From: Psychrobacter immobilis
Lineage (GTDB): Bacteria > Pseudomonadota > Gammaproteobacteria > Pseudomonadales > Moraxellaceae
Length of the DNA stretch: 64,000 bases
Assembly: GCF_904846225.1 (NCBI RefSeq)
Contig: NZ_CAJGZJ010000004.1
Span: 124,001 to 188,000, forward strand
Direction of reading: 5' to 3'
Part shown: positions 1-7,678 of the stretch, piece by piece
Layout of the letters: each line of letters begins with the position of its first letter
How positions within the stretch are numbered: the first letter of the stretch is position 1
Notes under the pieces: model-generated
Seen by the model: the letters and a program-made list of their open reading frames with translations, nothing else
The model's database searches: none
Told to the model about the DNA's origin: nothing
Program-made: the position numbers and the translations under genes

Positions 1-7
1 GCATTTT

Positions 8-160
8 TTATTCTGATATTTTTGGGTGCTGCTGAGTAATACAGTGAATATTACTGCCACCAAAAACACTCTCTCTCGTTGGTACTCCCACTACTTGGTG
101 CTGGGCAAAGACTTTTTCAAGCTGCTTAATGATTAAAGTTTCATTACTTTCACAGTCACT
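8..160 (-). pseudogene. aguA: C-terminal remnant of agmatine deiminase
   Basis: Reading the minus strand down to a TAA at 8-10 gives about 50 residues. They include [13 protein letters not shown] and SNIHCITQQ, the signature C-terminus of agmatine deiminase (agmatine to N-carbamoylputrescine), which carries the catalytic Cys in G-G-x-N-I-H-C. Upstream in the same frame the similarity ends near 160-170 and a stop lies at 215-217. The glycosyltransferase gene then occupies the space where the other roughly 300 residues should be. One normally invariant Gly of the GGGNIHC motif is Ser here, which fits decay. I conclude it is a truncated, non-functional relic. The family match rests on remembered motifs, not a search. 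Confidence 0.7.
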
Positions 161-165
161 AATTG

Positions 166-198
166 CGCTACTTCTAAAAATGGAAGTAGCGTTTTTTT
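166..198 (+). terminator. Intrinsic terminator, plus-strand orientation
   Basis: A 9-bp perfect stem (CGCTACTTC / GAAGTAGCG) with an 8-nt loop is followed by eight T residues. The T run is on the plus strand, yet no plus-strand gene precedes it in the window. It sits directly beside the aguA remnant and may be a leftover of a rearrangement. Confidence 0.65.
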
Positions 199-242
199 TG
201 CTTAAGTTATATGGTTATCAGTAGGCTAAATAGTGATTTACA

Positions 243-1610
243 CTAGGTTTGCAGCGTATTATTGTCTGGAATGGTTTTTGAGGCAACGAGCGGCTTCGAG
301 ATATCTGTTATTTTCGGCGTTCGTTTGGTTAGTTGTACTTTAGCGTTTTTATCAGCAGTTTCAAGCGATGGAATAACAGACTCAGAATCTTTATCACTAA
401 TCTCGCGGATAGGCTTAGCGGATTTTTTTAAGGTTTTTCTCGTTCTTCTTATGGCTATAGCATCGATTGCGGCTTGTTCTTCTGCTAGCGCCATGTCGTG
501 CAAGTTTTGATAGACCCCAAGGGTTTCTTCAATCATCTCACGCATGGTGAATTGATTTGTCATTTCGGGACGTGTGACACTTTCTAGCTGATTTCTAACA
601 GCCTTACAAAGCGATTTGGCGTTATAGTTTTTTACCAGTCCTTGCGGATAAAGAGGCTGTAGAATCTCACTAAAAGCCGCTTGATCCCAACCAATAACGG
701 GTGTTCCTAAATGAATCGCTTGTAGCGCATTGATACCAATCGATTCGGGCTCGTTAGCAAGCGCCATTACGATATTGGTCGCTGAGAGCCACTCACGCAT
801 GTCATTGCGTTTGCTACCTACATAAGTGATGCGGTCAGCCAAACCTAATGCGTTAGTGCGCTGACGAAAATCTTCATGAGCGACATTATTGTCTCTATAA
901 TCTTCGTCCATAATAATGGCGTGGATGTTGGGAAATTGCTCTTGTAAATTACCCAAAATATCAATCAGCCATTCTTGGCCATATTCGTTACCAATGATGG
1001 TGGGAAATACCAGCCACTTTTTATGCTCAAGCTCAGGATATTCAGCGAAAGTGTGGCGTAACCAATAGACAGAAGGGTTGTGCCGATAAGGATAGCGACG
1101 AGTATCGACTCCGCGATAAATCCGTTTGATGACTTTAGGGTCAGCGTCTTCAAGACGTAACCCTTTTTTTAGATAATTGGTGACACTATCAGACACCGTA
1201 ATAATAGTATCAACATCAAGTAGTGCTTGTGAGTATTTATTGATAGGATAAAAGCCATACATGGTTGAAACTATCTTTGGCATACGTTTGACACGCGCGC
1301 GGCGCAAGGCAAAATGTAGTATCCAAGCAGGGGTGCGCGAATGTACATGAATCACGTCAGGATCATATTTTTCAATCAGATGGCGTAGCGTAGGGACTTG
1401 CAATAATGACAGCCAAGACTTTTTATTCATATGCAATTGATGATAGTCATTACCGTCACGCTTGAGACGTCGCACCAAATCATTGTCTTCGTCAGCACTA
1501 GAGACAATAATGGAGGTATGCCCATTTTTAACCAATGCGCGTCCAAGATGAAAAATACCGCGCTCGGATTCATCATGCTTTAGAGACGATAATAGACGCA
1601 TAACTTTCAT
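243..1610 (-). CDS. Family 4-like glycosyltransferase
   Basis: Probable retaining GT-B glycosyltransferase acting in LPS, LOS or capsule assembly at the cytoplasmic face. The N-terminal half has the acceptor-side pattern (ERGIFHLGRALVKNGH; later DVIHVHSRTPAW). The C-terminal half holds the nucleotide-sugar site (NEPESIGINALQAIHLGTPVIGW). In that site the second acidic residue of the usual E-x7-E is Gln. Residues from about 385 on are a basic, Lys/Thr/Ser-rich, probably disordered tail uncommon in the family. A longer GTG start at 1625 is open; I chose the ATG at 1610 because it puts MKVMRLLSSL at the start of the first Rossmann strand. Another ATG at 1601 is possible. The sugar and acceptor cannot be told. 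Confidence 0.75.
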   Translation of the reverse strand: MKVMRLLSSLKHDESERGIFHLGRALVKNGHTSIIVSSADEDNDLVRRLKRDGNDYHQLHMNKKSWLSLLQVPTLRHLIEKYDPDVIHVHSRTPAWILHFALRRARVKRMPKIVSTMYGFYPINKYSQALLDVDTIITVSDSVTNYLKKGLRLEDADPKVIKRIYRGVDTRRYPYRHNPSVYWLRHTFAEYPELEHKKWLVFPTIIGNEYGQEWLIDILGNLQEQFPNIHAIIMDEDYRDNNVAHEDFRQRTNALGLADRITYVGSKRNDMREWLSATNIVMALANEPESIGINALQAIHLGTPVIGWDQAAFSEILQPLYPQGLVKNYNAKSLCKAVRNQLESVTRPEMTNQFTMREMIEETLGVYQNLHDMALAEEQAAIDAIAIRRTRKTLKKSAKPIREISDKDSESVIPSLETADKNAKVQLTKRTPKITDISKPLVASKTIPDNNTLQT

Positions 1611-1765
1611 AATAGCGGAGGTCACTGGTTGATAATATCAAGCTGCTATTGTCAGTTAAAAACGCCCAAAACTCAACCATCCAGATAAAAAGATGCATTG
1701 AAACTATGGCTATTTTTAAAGTTAAGTCAGTAATAACGGGTAAAATTAAAAAACGACCAAGATAC

Positions 1766-2638
1766 TTAGCGACGTTTTTGTAGATGCTCGGCATTGGGCA
1801 GTACTTGTTTTTCACTCAAGTATTTCCAGTAGCGTTGAGGCATATGCTGCTTGTGCAGTCGAGTGTTTTTGCGCTCTTTAATATTGACGTTGGTAAAGTA
1901 ACCTTGCCAAAACCGTTGATAGCGCTGCTCATCAGCGCTATGAATGCTGGCGGGATTACGAAGTACCGCATCATCCAGATCCGTAATGGTTTGCAACTCA
2001 GCAGGACGTGCGCGTGTGCTTTTACTCTTATCATAATAAATACCGTAGCCGCGAGTCAGATCATAAATCGCCCAATGCTGATCTTGGTAACGTTGACGAA
2101 AATGCTCACCAATTAATGGTAACACATTAAAATCGGGTGCCACACGCGCAAAGTAAATGTCATCAGTCGTGTGCTCAAAGCGTACAAAAGCTTCCATACG
2201 ATGTTTTTCGCGTCCTACAGACTTGACCGTTTGCACCAATTCAAGCACCTCTAAATTACCCAAGTCTTGCATGATAGGGCGGCTAGGATAGTCAATGGCA
2301 TACTTAACCACATGAAATAAAGTGGTGCCGATATCGTTTTTCTCAGATAAAAAACCCCACAGGATATTGCGCATACCAGAGCGACCTAAGAGTTTATGCA
2401 GTTTTGTCAGTACGCGCTCAGCATTGTCTTTATTCGTATCCACGCTAACTACTTGAGCGATTAATGAAGGCACATAACCGTCCTGAGCGATTAGTTGTAA
2501 TACTGGATCGTCTTGTAATCTGTTGGCATAAACATAAAATACCGCACTGAGCCAACCCTCAAAACTTGGCTCATAGAGCACGATACTGGGTGTCAATTGA
2601 CCAACAGCATAAGAAGCATTTAATGCAAGTTGTGACAT
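1766..2638 (-). CDS. TIGR03915/DUF4130-type DNA metabolism protein
   Basis: Matches, from memory, the DUF4130 family (TIGR03915), found next to a radical SAM protein (TIGR03916) and often a UdgX uracil-DNA-binding protein. Visible family features are the opening VLYEPSFEGWLSAVFYVY, the central DNLGNLEVLELVQTVKSVGREKHRMEAFVRF-like block (residues about 120-150), and the C-terminal ERKNTRLHKQHMPQRYWKYL, which is rich in basic and aromatic residues. Its biochemical role is unknown; co-occurrence suggests DNA base repair or modification. The ATG has a good ribosome site (AGGATAA). It lies 65 bp downstream of the radical SAM gene, so the two are probably co-transcribed. Confidence 0.8.
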   Translation of the reverse strand: MSQLALNASYAVGQLTPSIVLYEPSFEGWLSAVFYVYANRLQDDPVLQLIAQDGYVPSLIAQVVSVDTNKDNAERVLTKLHKLLGRSGMRNILWGFLSEKNDIGTTLFHVVKYAIDYPSRPIMQDLGNLEVLELVQTVKSVGREKHRMEAFVRFEHTTDDIYFARVAPDFNVLPLIGEHFRQRYQDQHWAIYDLTRGYGIYYDKSKSTRARPAELQTITDLDDAVLRNPASIHSADEQRYQRFWQGYFTNVNIKERKNTRLHKQHMPQRYWKYLSEKQVLPNAEHLQKRR

Positions 2639-2703
2639 TTTTTATCCTAAAATAACTTTAGAAAATAGCCGCTCATTTCGAAAATAGTGTTTTTGCTGAG
2701 TAT

Positions 2704-3972
2704 TTAAAACAGAGAAAGCTGACCAGTACGCTGATCTTTAAATTTGGTCTGCGTTTGCGCCAGCACATATTGACGAAAGTTATCGCGGGTTAAGTGCGCC
2801 AGATGCTCATTTTTACCCGTTGTGGCAATAAAATATTTGGCACGATTAACCGCAGCGCCCATCTTTTTTAGATGATATAACGTCAATTGATTAAACTTAC
2901 GCGCTTTCACTATTTTTTTAGCCGTTTTCGTACCGATACCAGGAATTCGTACAATCATCTCATAAGTGGCAGTTTGGATATTGACAGGGAAGTGTTCACG
3001 ATGGCGTATTGCCCAAGCCAGTTTGGGATCACAGTCTAAATCCAAAAATGGTGATTCTGGTTCGACAATTTCGTGCGCGCCAAAACCATAAAAACGCATC
3101 AACCAATCGGCTTGATAAAGGCGATTCTCCCGTATCATCGGCACAGGCGTTCCAATCGCTGGCAGGCGACTGTCGGACAACATGGGCACATAACCGGAAT
3201 AATAGACACGCTTGAGATCATACTGCTGATAAAAGTGACTCGATAGCTGAATCACTTGTAGATCGGTTTCATTACTAGCACCGACAATCATTTGGCTAGT
3301 CTGACCAGCTGGTACAAATTTTGGCGCTTTCTTATGGGTCTTACGGCTTTCACGAATGGTGATAATCTCTTCTTTTACCGTTTCCATCGGCGCTTTTAGC
3401 TGCTCGTGAGATTTTTCTGGCGCGAGCAATGCCAGTCCTGAGATGGTAGGAATTTCGATATTGACGCTTAAGCGATCTGCGTATAGCCCTGCTTCTAACA
3501 ACAACTCTTTTGACGCACCGGGAATGGTTTTTAGGTGAATATAACCATTAAAACGCTCACGAGTCCGCAATATCTTGGCGACCTCGACTAAACGCTCCAT
3601 CGTATAATCGCCGCTTTTAAAGATACCTGAGCTGAGAAATAACCCTTCGATATAATTACGACGATAAAACTGCATGGTCAAATCAACCACTTCTTCAACG
3701 CTAAAAGCGGCGCGCGGGGTGTCATTGCTCTTGCGTGAGGTACAATAAGCACAGTCGTAAATACAGTGATTGGTCAGTAGGATTTTAAGTAAGCTGACAC
3801 AGCGACCATCTTCAGTGTAGCTATGGCAAATACCCGTTGCTGAGGCATCACCAAGACCACCGCCTTGATTTTTGCGAGTACCAGCGGAGGAGGAGCAAGA
3901 GACATCATACTTAGCGGCATCGGCTAAAATATTGAGCTTACCTTGGAGTCGTTCATAATTGATAGTTGCCAT
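2704..3972 (-). CDS. Radical SAM protein linked to DNA repair/modification (TIGR03916)
   Basis: Radical SAM enzyme with a C-x3-C-x2-C cluster motif (CIYDCAYC), a preceding Cys-rich segment (DVSCSSSAG, then GICHSYTEDGRC), and a C-terminal helix-hairpin-helix (PGIGTKTAKKIVKARKF, about residues 345-365) expected to touch DNA. This layout is typical of TIGR03916, annotated as putative DNA modification/repair radical SAM protein. The reaction is not established. A TTG start 15 nt upstream is open, but the ATG at 3972 (MATINYERLQGKLNIL) fits the family N-terminus. Its partner DUF4130 gene follows directly. No UdgX-like gene is adjacent, although one is usual in this context. Confidence 0.85.
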   Translation of the reverse strand: MATINYERLQGKLNILADAAKYDVSCSSSAGTRKNQGGGLGDASATGICHSYTEDGRCVSLLKILLTNHCIYDCAYCTSRKSNDTPRAAFSVEEVVDLTMQFYRRNYIEGLFLSSGIFKSGDYTMERLVEVAKILRTRERFNGYIHLKTIPGASKELLLEAGLYADRLSVNIEIPTISGLALLAPEKSHEQLKAPMETVKEEIITIRESRKTHKKAPKFVPAGQTSQMIVGASNETDLQVIQLSSHFYQQYDLKRVYYSGYVPMLSDSRLPAIGTPVPMIRENRLYQADWLMRFYGFGAHEIVEPESPFLDLDCDPKLAWAIRHREHFPVNIQTATYEMIVRIPGIGTKTAKKIVKARKFNQLTLYHLKKMGAAVNRAKYFIATTGKNEHLAHLTRDNFRQYVLAQTQTKFKDQRTGQLSLF

Positions 3973-4114
3973 AGCGATATTTACCAATACATTAACAGAA
4001 TGCTATTTTATCAAATTGAATGGTAAGTCACTGTAATAATTGAGGAAATGGCAATATCATACGACAACTGTTGTCGTGTCACTAATAGAGAGTTGACAGT
4101 ATATTTATGGATTA

Positions 4115-4258
4115 TATAGTCAGTTTAATATAAAAATGATACACAACTCATAGCGTAAAACGGGTATTAATTTTGCTTGCTTGCTGTCCCTGCGCAGACA
4201 GAGGCTGCAAAAAATGAACACCAGTTGTACTGTATCGCCTTTGTGTGGACTCTATTAT
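4115..4258. repeat. Dispersed palindromic repeat, copy 1
   Basis: Intergenic element starting TATAGTCAGTTTAA. Its core contains TTGCTTGCTGTCCCTGCG and CAGACAGAGGCTGCAAAAA, shared with copies near 15.7, 17.5, 31.5, 39.1 and 45.6 kb. The core can fold (GCTGTC / GACAGAGGC). The right end reaches the stop codon of the 4255-4830 gene, so it may also end that transcript. Confidence 0.75.
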
Positions 4259-4830
4259 ATAAATATCTGCTCAGCTAGCAATCCTAAGACAAATCCACCC
4301 AATGTACATGCAAAGCCAAGCAACATTATAGGAATTGAAAGCATAGTAAGCAGCTGCGACTGACTCTTTCGAACCTCGATTGAGTATTTTTTTAGATCTA
4401 TATCTGCGAAGGGCAGTACGTCTCCAATGATTTTTTGAAAGCTTGAGACACTTGAGCCTGCAACGAGATTTAATTGGTAATGACCGACGTCAGCAGCGAA
4501 AGTAAATATCTCCATACTGCCCGTTGAGAAGTTATTAGAGCTTGGCGACATGATTGAGGGACTGAGATTAATGACTTGGTCAGTAGAGGTGTTACAAATT
4601 TGAGGACGAAATTTGGTAATAGGTGTTTTTTTTAAAAGCGGCCCTTTTTGCCAAATGGAATAAATACCTGATTCTGAAATGGTGAAATAGCCCATTCTAT
4701 CAAGGTACGGTAGCTCTAATAATACTTGACCTGTGAAAGCACTTCTAAACAGCTTAACACCTTTATACAAAATAAATATGCCGATAGGAACAAGACAGAA
4801 GAGCAGTATTTTAAGGGTTAGGAGGCTCAT
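4255..4830 (-). CDS. Hypothetical membrane protein, two TM segments
   Basis: Not recognised. It is 191 residues, with one hydrophobic segment at about residues 5-25 (ILLFCLVPIGIFILYKGVKLF) and another at about 163-187 (LSIPIMLLGFACTLGGFVLGL). The roughly 135 residues between look soluble and beta-rich, so a periplasmic or cytoplasmic domain between two anchors is likely. The ATG overlaps no other gene. It follows the 4889-5503 gene by 58 bp on the same strand, suggesting one transcript. No enzyme motif is visible. Confidence 0.6.
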   Translation of the reverse strand: MSLLTLKILLFCLVPIGIFILYKGVKLFRSAFTGQVLLELPYLDRMGYFTISESGIYSIWQKGPLLKKTPITKFRPQICNTSTDQVINLSPSIMSPSSNNFSTGSMEIFTFAADVGHYQLNLVAGSSVSSFQKIIGDVLPFADIDLKKYSIEVRKSQSQLLTMLSIPIMLLGFACTLGGFVLGLLAEQIFI

Positions 4831-4888
4831 TGATTTGGCTTCTATTACTATTTATGTGCATTTATATCTTTATCGCCTAATTTAAACG

Positions 4889-5503
4889 CTAACCAACAAT
4901 GCAAGGGTTAGGTAGATAGAAAGTATCATTACTATCCATAAGCGCTGTGACGATAAGACCGCCTTTTTTGTCAAATTCAACGTCATATTTTGGCTGTACT
5001 GCGGACTCACTTATACCATAAGTTGAAGGCAATACTATCTTTTTGTCAGAAAAGAAACGACGGGCAATCCATAGTTTTTTATCATTATCATATTCAACAG
5101 TACATCGACTTTTTGCACTAAAGTTGAAGTATAAGTCAAAATTTTGCTTTTTATCGCCACGACCGAATAATATATTAGAACCACATGGACTACCACAACC
5201 AATATAAACATGATAAGTATCTTTATCAATTTTTTTAAGCGAAGTATGATCCCAACCATAGCCGCCCATTCCATCCATAAGCACGGTTTCTGTTACTTTG
5301 CCATTATTTAAGGTTTCGCTTTTAAGGATATAACCATCATCGCAATATTCAACATCATTTTTAGTTATGTAAGAAGTGCAAATTTTGGACATGTAAAAGC
5401 TATCATCAAGAGGCAGCTCAGTTGTTTTAGCCCACAATGTATTGTTAAAAATACAACTATAGCAAAGTATGACAAGTGATCTTAACAGTATGGATTTATG
5501 CAT
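4889..5503 (-). CDS. Hypothetical exported protein
   Basis: Not recognised. A signal peptide is likely (MHKSILLRSLVILCYSCIFN, then NTLWA-KTT as the cleavage region). The mature part of about 180 residues has six or more Cys residues (CTSY, EYCDDGY, GCGSPCGSN, SRCTVEY, NPCIVG), consistent with disulfides in the periplasm. A GTG start 12 nt upstream is open; I chose the ATG at 5503 because it begins a normal signal peptide. The context, paired with a two-TM protein, gives no function. Confidence 0.6.
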   Translation of the reverse strand: MHKSILLRSLVILCYSCIFNNTLWAKTTELPLDDSFYMSKICTSYITKNDVEYCDDGYILKSETLNNGKVTETVLMDGMGGYGWDHTSLKKIDKDTYHVYIGCGSPCGSNILFGRGDKKQNFDLYFNFSAKSRCTVEYDNDKKLWIARRFFSDKKIVLPSTYGISESAVQPKYDVEFDKKGGLIVTALMDSNDTFYLPNPCIVG

Positions 5504-5641
5504 AAGAATGACCACAAATTTTTAAATTAAACAAACTATAGCAAATTATTGTTCACTTATTACGTATTTTTGCAGATAAAAAAGACCTTGAACAAACAAG
5601 ATCTTTAAGATTTCATACTGAGTAAATTATAGAAGGTTTAA

Positions 5642-6544
5642 TTACTGAACCTTAGCGCGAATCACGACTGTTTGCGGGGCATTCGTCGCCAAATTTGCTA
5701 AATTCCATTTGAGTCCAGAGTAATTTTCTTGCACAACGATAGTGTTGCCCACTTGCTGAATAGTTTGATAGCTGTCACCGCCCATGGTCGCAAGCGTTGG
5801 TAGCGAGCTGTTCAATGACACCAGTTGCACACCACTTGGCAAAGATATCATTGCGTTGATGTCATTGACCGGTTGTGCGGTGGTGTTGGTATAAGTGGTG
5901 TGATATTCGATAATGTCACCGGGAGCGATATGGTTGGCAGGAACAGCAACTTCACGCCCAGCGCTATTTTTTAGGATTTTCATGACCTTAGTTTGGGCGT
6001 TAACAACATCCGGTGTGCTGAAAGTAGGGGTCAGTTGTAGAGCGTCTACAGAGGTCGTCGTTACCTGATTGGTAACTGGCAATTGTGTCGCCACCGCAAC
6101 AGGTGATACTTGGGTCACGGTGTTGACGGGCGTAGTAATAACATTAACCTTAGAGACGGTATTAGTCATCTGATTGGTCACAGGCACGCTAGTGACAGTG
6201 GTGCTGCCTTGCGTCACAACTGTATTACTACCGCCACCCTGACTAATGACATAACGTGGAACAGTGGTGACTTGCGTTACGGCATACGGCATCCCGTCTT
6301 GCATACTAATACCGTTAGGGGTTGCCGTGATAGTCGCCGTTTTGCCATTAGAGTATTGCTCGACGACCGTCGTGCTGCTACCGACAGGCGAGCTAATGGC
6401 TATTTCTGGAGCGGCATTGGCTGAAGATATAGCAAATACGCTACCTGCCAAAATTGCTGAAACAGCAGTGAGAATGGATGTTTTTTTAACAACCGTTTTT
6501 TTAGCAATAACCATTGAGGCTGATGTGGCAAAGTTCATGTCCAT
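5642..6544 (-). CDS. Secreted Thr/Val-rich protein with C-terminal DUF11-like domain
   Basis: The N-terminus is a long signal peptide with hydrophobic core ILTAVSAILAGSVFAIS and likely cleavage after SANA (residue about 44). Residues about 45-190 are low-complexity Thr/Val/Ser with repeated PVTNQ(V/M)T units. Residues about 195-298 resemble a DUF11 beta-sandwich repeat: ILKNSAGREVAVPANHIAPG, then EYHTTYTNTTAQPV and LPSGVQLV. DUF11 domains are common in bacterial surface and exported proteins; I infer an extracellular or cell-envelope role, perhaps structural. The start has a good ribosome site (AAGGGA, 7-nt spacing). It stands alone between the greA terminator and the 4889-5503 gene. Confidence 0.65.
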   Translation of the reverse strand: MDMNFATSASMVIAKKTVVKKTSILTAVSAILAGSVFAISSANAAPEIAISSPVGSSTTVVEQYSNGKTATITATPNGISMQDGMPYAVTQVTTVPRYVISQGGGSNTVVTQGSTTVTSVPVTNQMTNTVSKVNVITTPVNTVTQVSPVAVATQLPVTNQVTTTSVDALQLTPTFSTPDVVNAQTKVMKILKNSAGREVAVPANHIAPGDIIEYHTTYTNTTAQPVNDINAMISLPSGVQLVSLNSSLPTLATMGGDSYQTIQQVGNTIVVQENYSGLKWNLANLATNAPQTVVIRAKVQ

Positions 6545-6605
6545 AAAAGATTCCCTTAAAATAACGATAAATGAAACAGCAATGAATAACGCTTAGATAA
6601 ACAAA

Positions 6606-6644
6606 ACCCTCGTTAAATGACAATACATGTCAAATAACGAGGGT
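6606..6644 (-). terminator. Inverted repeat, likely greA terminator
   Basis: Perfect 10-bp arms ACCCTCGTTA / TAACGAGGGT enclose a loop that itself contains TGACA/TGTCA. On the minus strand the stem is followed by TTTTGTTT, so it probably ends the greA transcript. Apart from this, the 6545-6872 gap shows nothing I can name. Confidence 0.6.
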
Positions 6645-6872
6645 CAAAGTATTGGAAATAGCTGAGTAAGTTCAGCTATTTATCCATCATTATTTTTATC
6701 AGATACCAAGCCAAGCACTCATCATTAAATACACGGCTCAACTGTCTGTATTCAAGCAATTATGCGCTAAAACGAATTAAGTAAAAAAGCAGCATTGTGT
6801 AACTGTGCCTCTATAAAACGCGTCCGCTATCAAAGAATCTTTATCAAGCAAACTCTGCGAGAATCAATGAAA

Positions 6873-7349
6873 TTAATCGTATGTGACTTTCATGATTTCG
6901 TACTCAACCACGCCTTTTGGCGTTTCAATACGGGCTTCATCGCCTTCGGATTTACCAATCAAACCACGAGCAATCGGTGAGTTGACAGAGATTTTACCTG
7001 CTTTGAAATCAGCTTCATCGTCACCAACGATTTTGTATTGCTTTTCTTCTTCGGTGCTCATGTTTTCGATAACGACGGTCACGCCAAATACCACGCGGCC
7101 TTCTTTTGGTAAAGTAGCAATGTCAATGACTTGTGCGCCACCAAGTTTGGCTTCGATATCACGAATACGGGCTTCACAAAAACCTTGCTGCTCACGTGCC
7201 GCATGGTATTCAGCATTCTCTTTTAAATCACCGTGTTCGCGGGCTTCAGCAATAGAAGCTGTGATGCGTGGACGATCGATACTTTTTAACTGTTTTAACT
7301 CGGCTTCTAAAGCCGCATGTCCTTGCGGAGTCATGGGATAACGTTGCAT
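6873..7349 (-). CDS. greA: Transcription elongation factor GreA
   Basis: It is 158 residues, the family's normal length. It rescues backtracked RNA polymerase by stimulating transcript cleavage. The N-terminal coiled coil carries the acidic tip region ([17 protein letters not shown] ... [16 protein letters not shown], with the D-L-K-E-N-A-E-Y motif near residue 40). The C-terminal FKBP-like domain ends [12 protein letters not shown]. The ribosome site AAGGAAAA precedes the ATG. It lies downstream of carAB in the same orientation, as in many gammaproteobacteria. A hairpin in its leader (7374-7405) may be regulatory. Confidence 0.97.
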   Translation of the reverse strand: MQRYPMTPQGHAALEAELKQLKSIDRPRITASIAEAREHGDLKENAEYHAAREQQGFCEARIRDIEAKLGGAQVIDIATLPKEGRVVFGVTVVIENMSTEEEKQYKIVGDDEADFKAGKISVNSPIARGLIGKSEGDEARIETPKGVVEYEIMKVTYD

Positions 7350-7373
7350 GTTTTTTCCTTAAACCAATAAACC

Positions 7374-7405
7374 ACACCATCTCCTAGTGAATAGTGAGAT
7401 GGTGT
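7374..7405 (-). other. Stem-loop in the greA leader
   Basis: A perfect 10-bp inverted repeat (ACACCATCTC / GAGATGGTGT) lies about 25 nt upstream of the greA ATG. On the minus strand it is followed by GGTTTATTGGTTT, a weak U-rich stretch. It may be a leader attenuator or a stabilising hairpin. E. coli greA also has a leader terminator that yields the GraL RNA, but equivalence is only a guess. Confidence 0.45.
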
Positions 7406-7528
7406 CAGTGTTGTTGCAATGGGTATGAAATATAAAAAGAGTGAGGTTCAGACTCGCAACCAGCAAATGGACTGTCATGTATGAACGTCTATATTTACAG
7501 ATTGAGGCGCACTGAACCTTATGTAATA

Positions 7529-7562
7529 AAAAGCATAGTCGCAGTTTAGCCACTATGCTTTT
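7529..7562 (-). terminator. carB terminator
   Basis: An 11-bp stem AAAAGCATAGT / ACTATGCTTTT lies downstream of carB; on the minus strand the T-rich arm runs into TTTTTATTAC. It separates carAB from greA in the 7350-7678 gap. Confidence 0.7.
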
Positions 7563-7678
7563 CAGGTTTATCTTTTTAAAGGTATTATTTTTTTAAAGCA
7601 CTATTGTCATATAAAACCAACAACAAGCGTCGTATAAGCTCTTATATAAGCCTCACGGTTATGCTTAATCTACTGAAA

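Noticed and set aside
6883..7341. 152-codon open frame antisense to almost all of greA
   Set aside because: Lies wholly within greA, has no ribosome site I can see and no family pattern; a shadow of greA codon bias.
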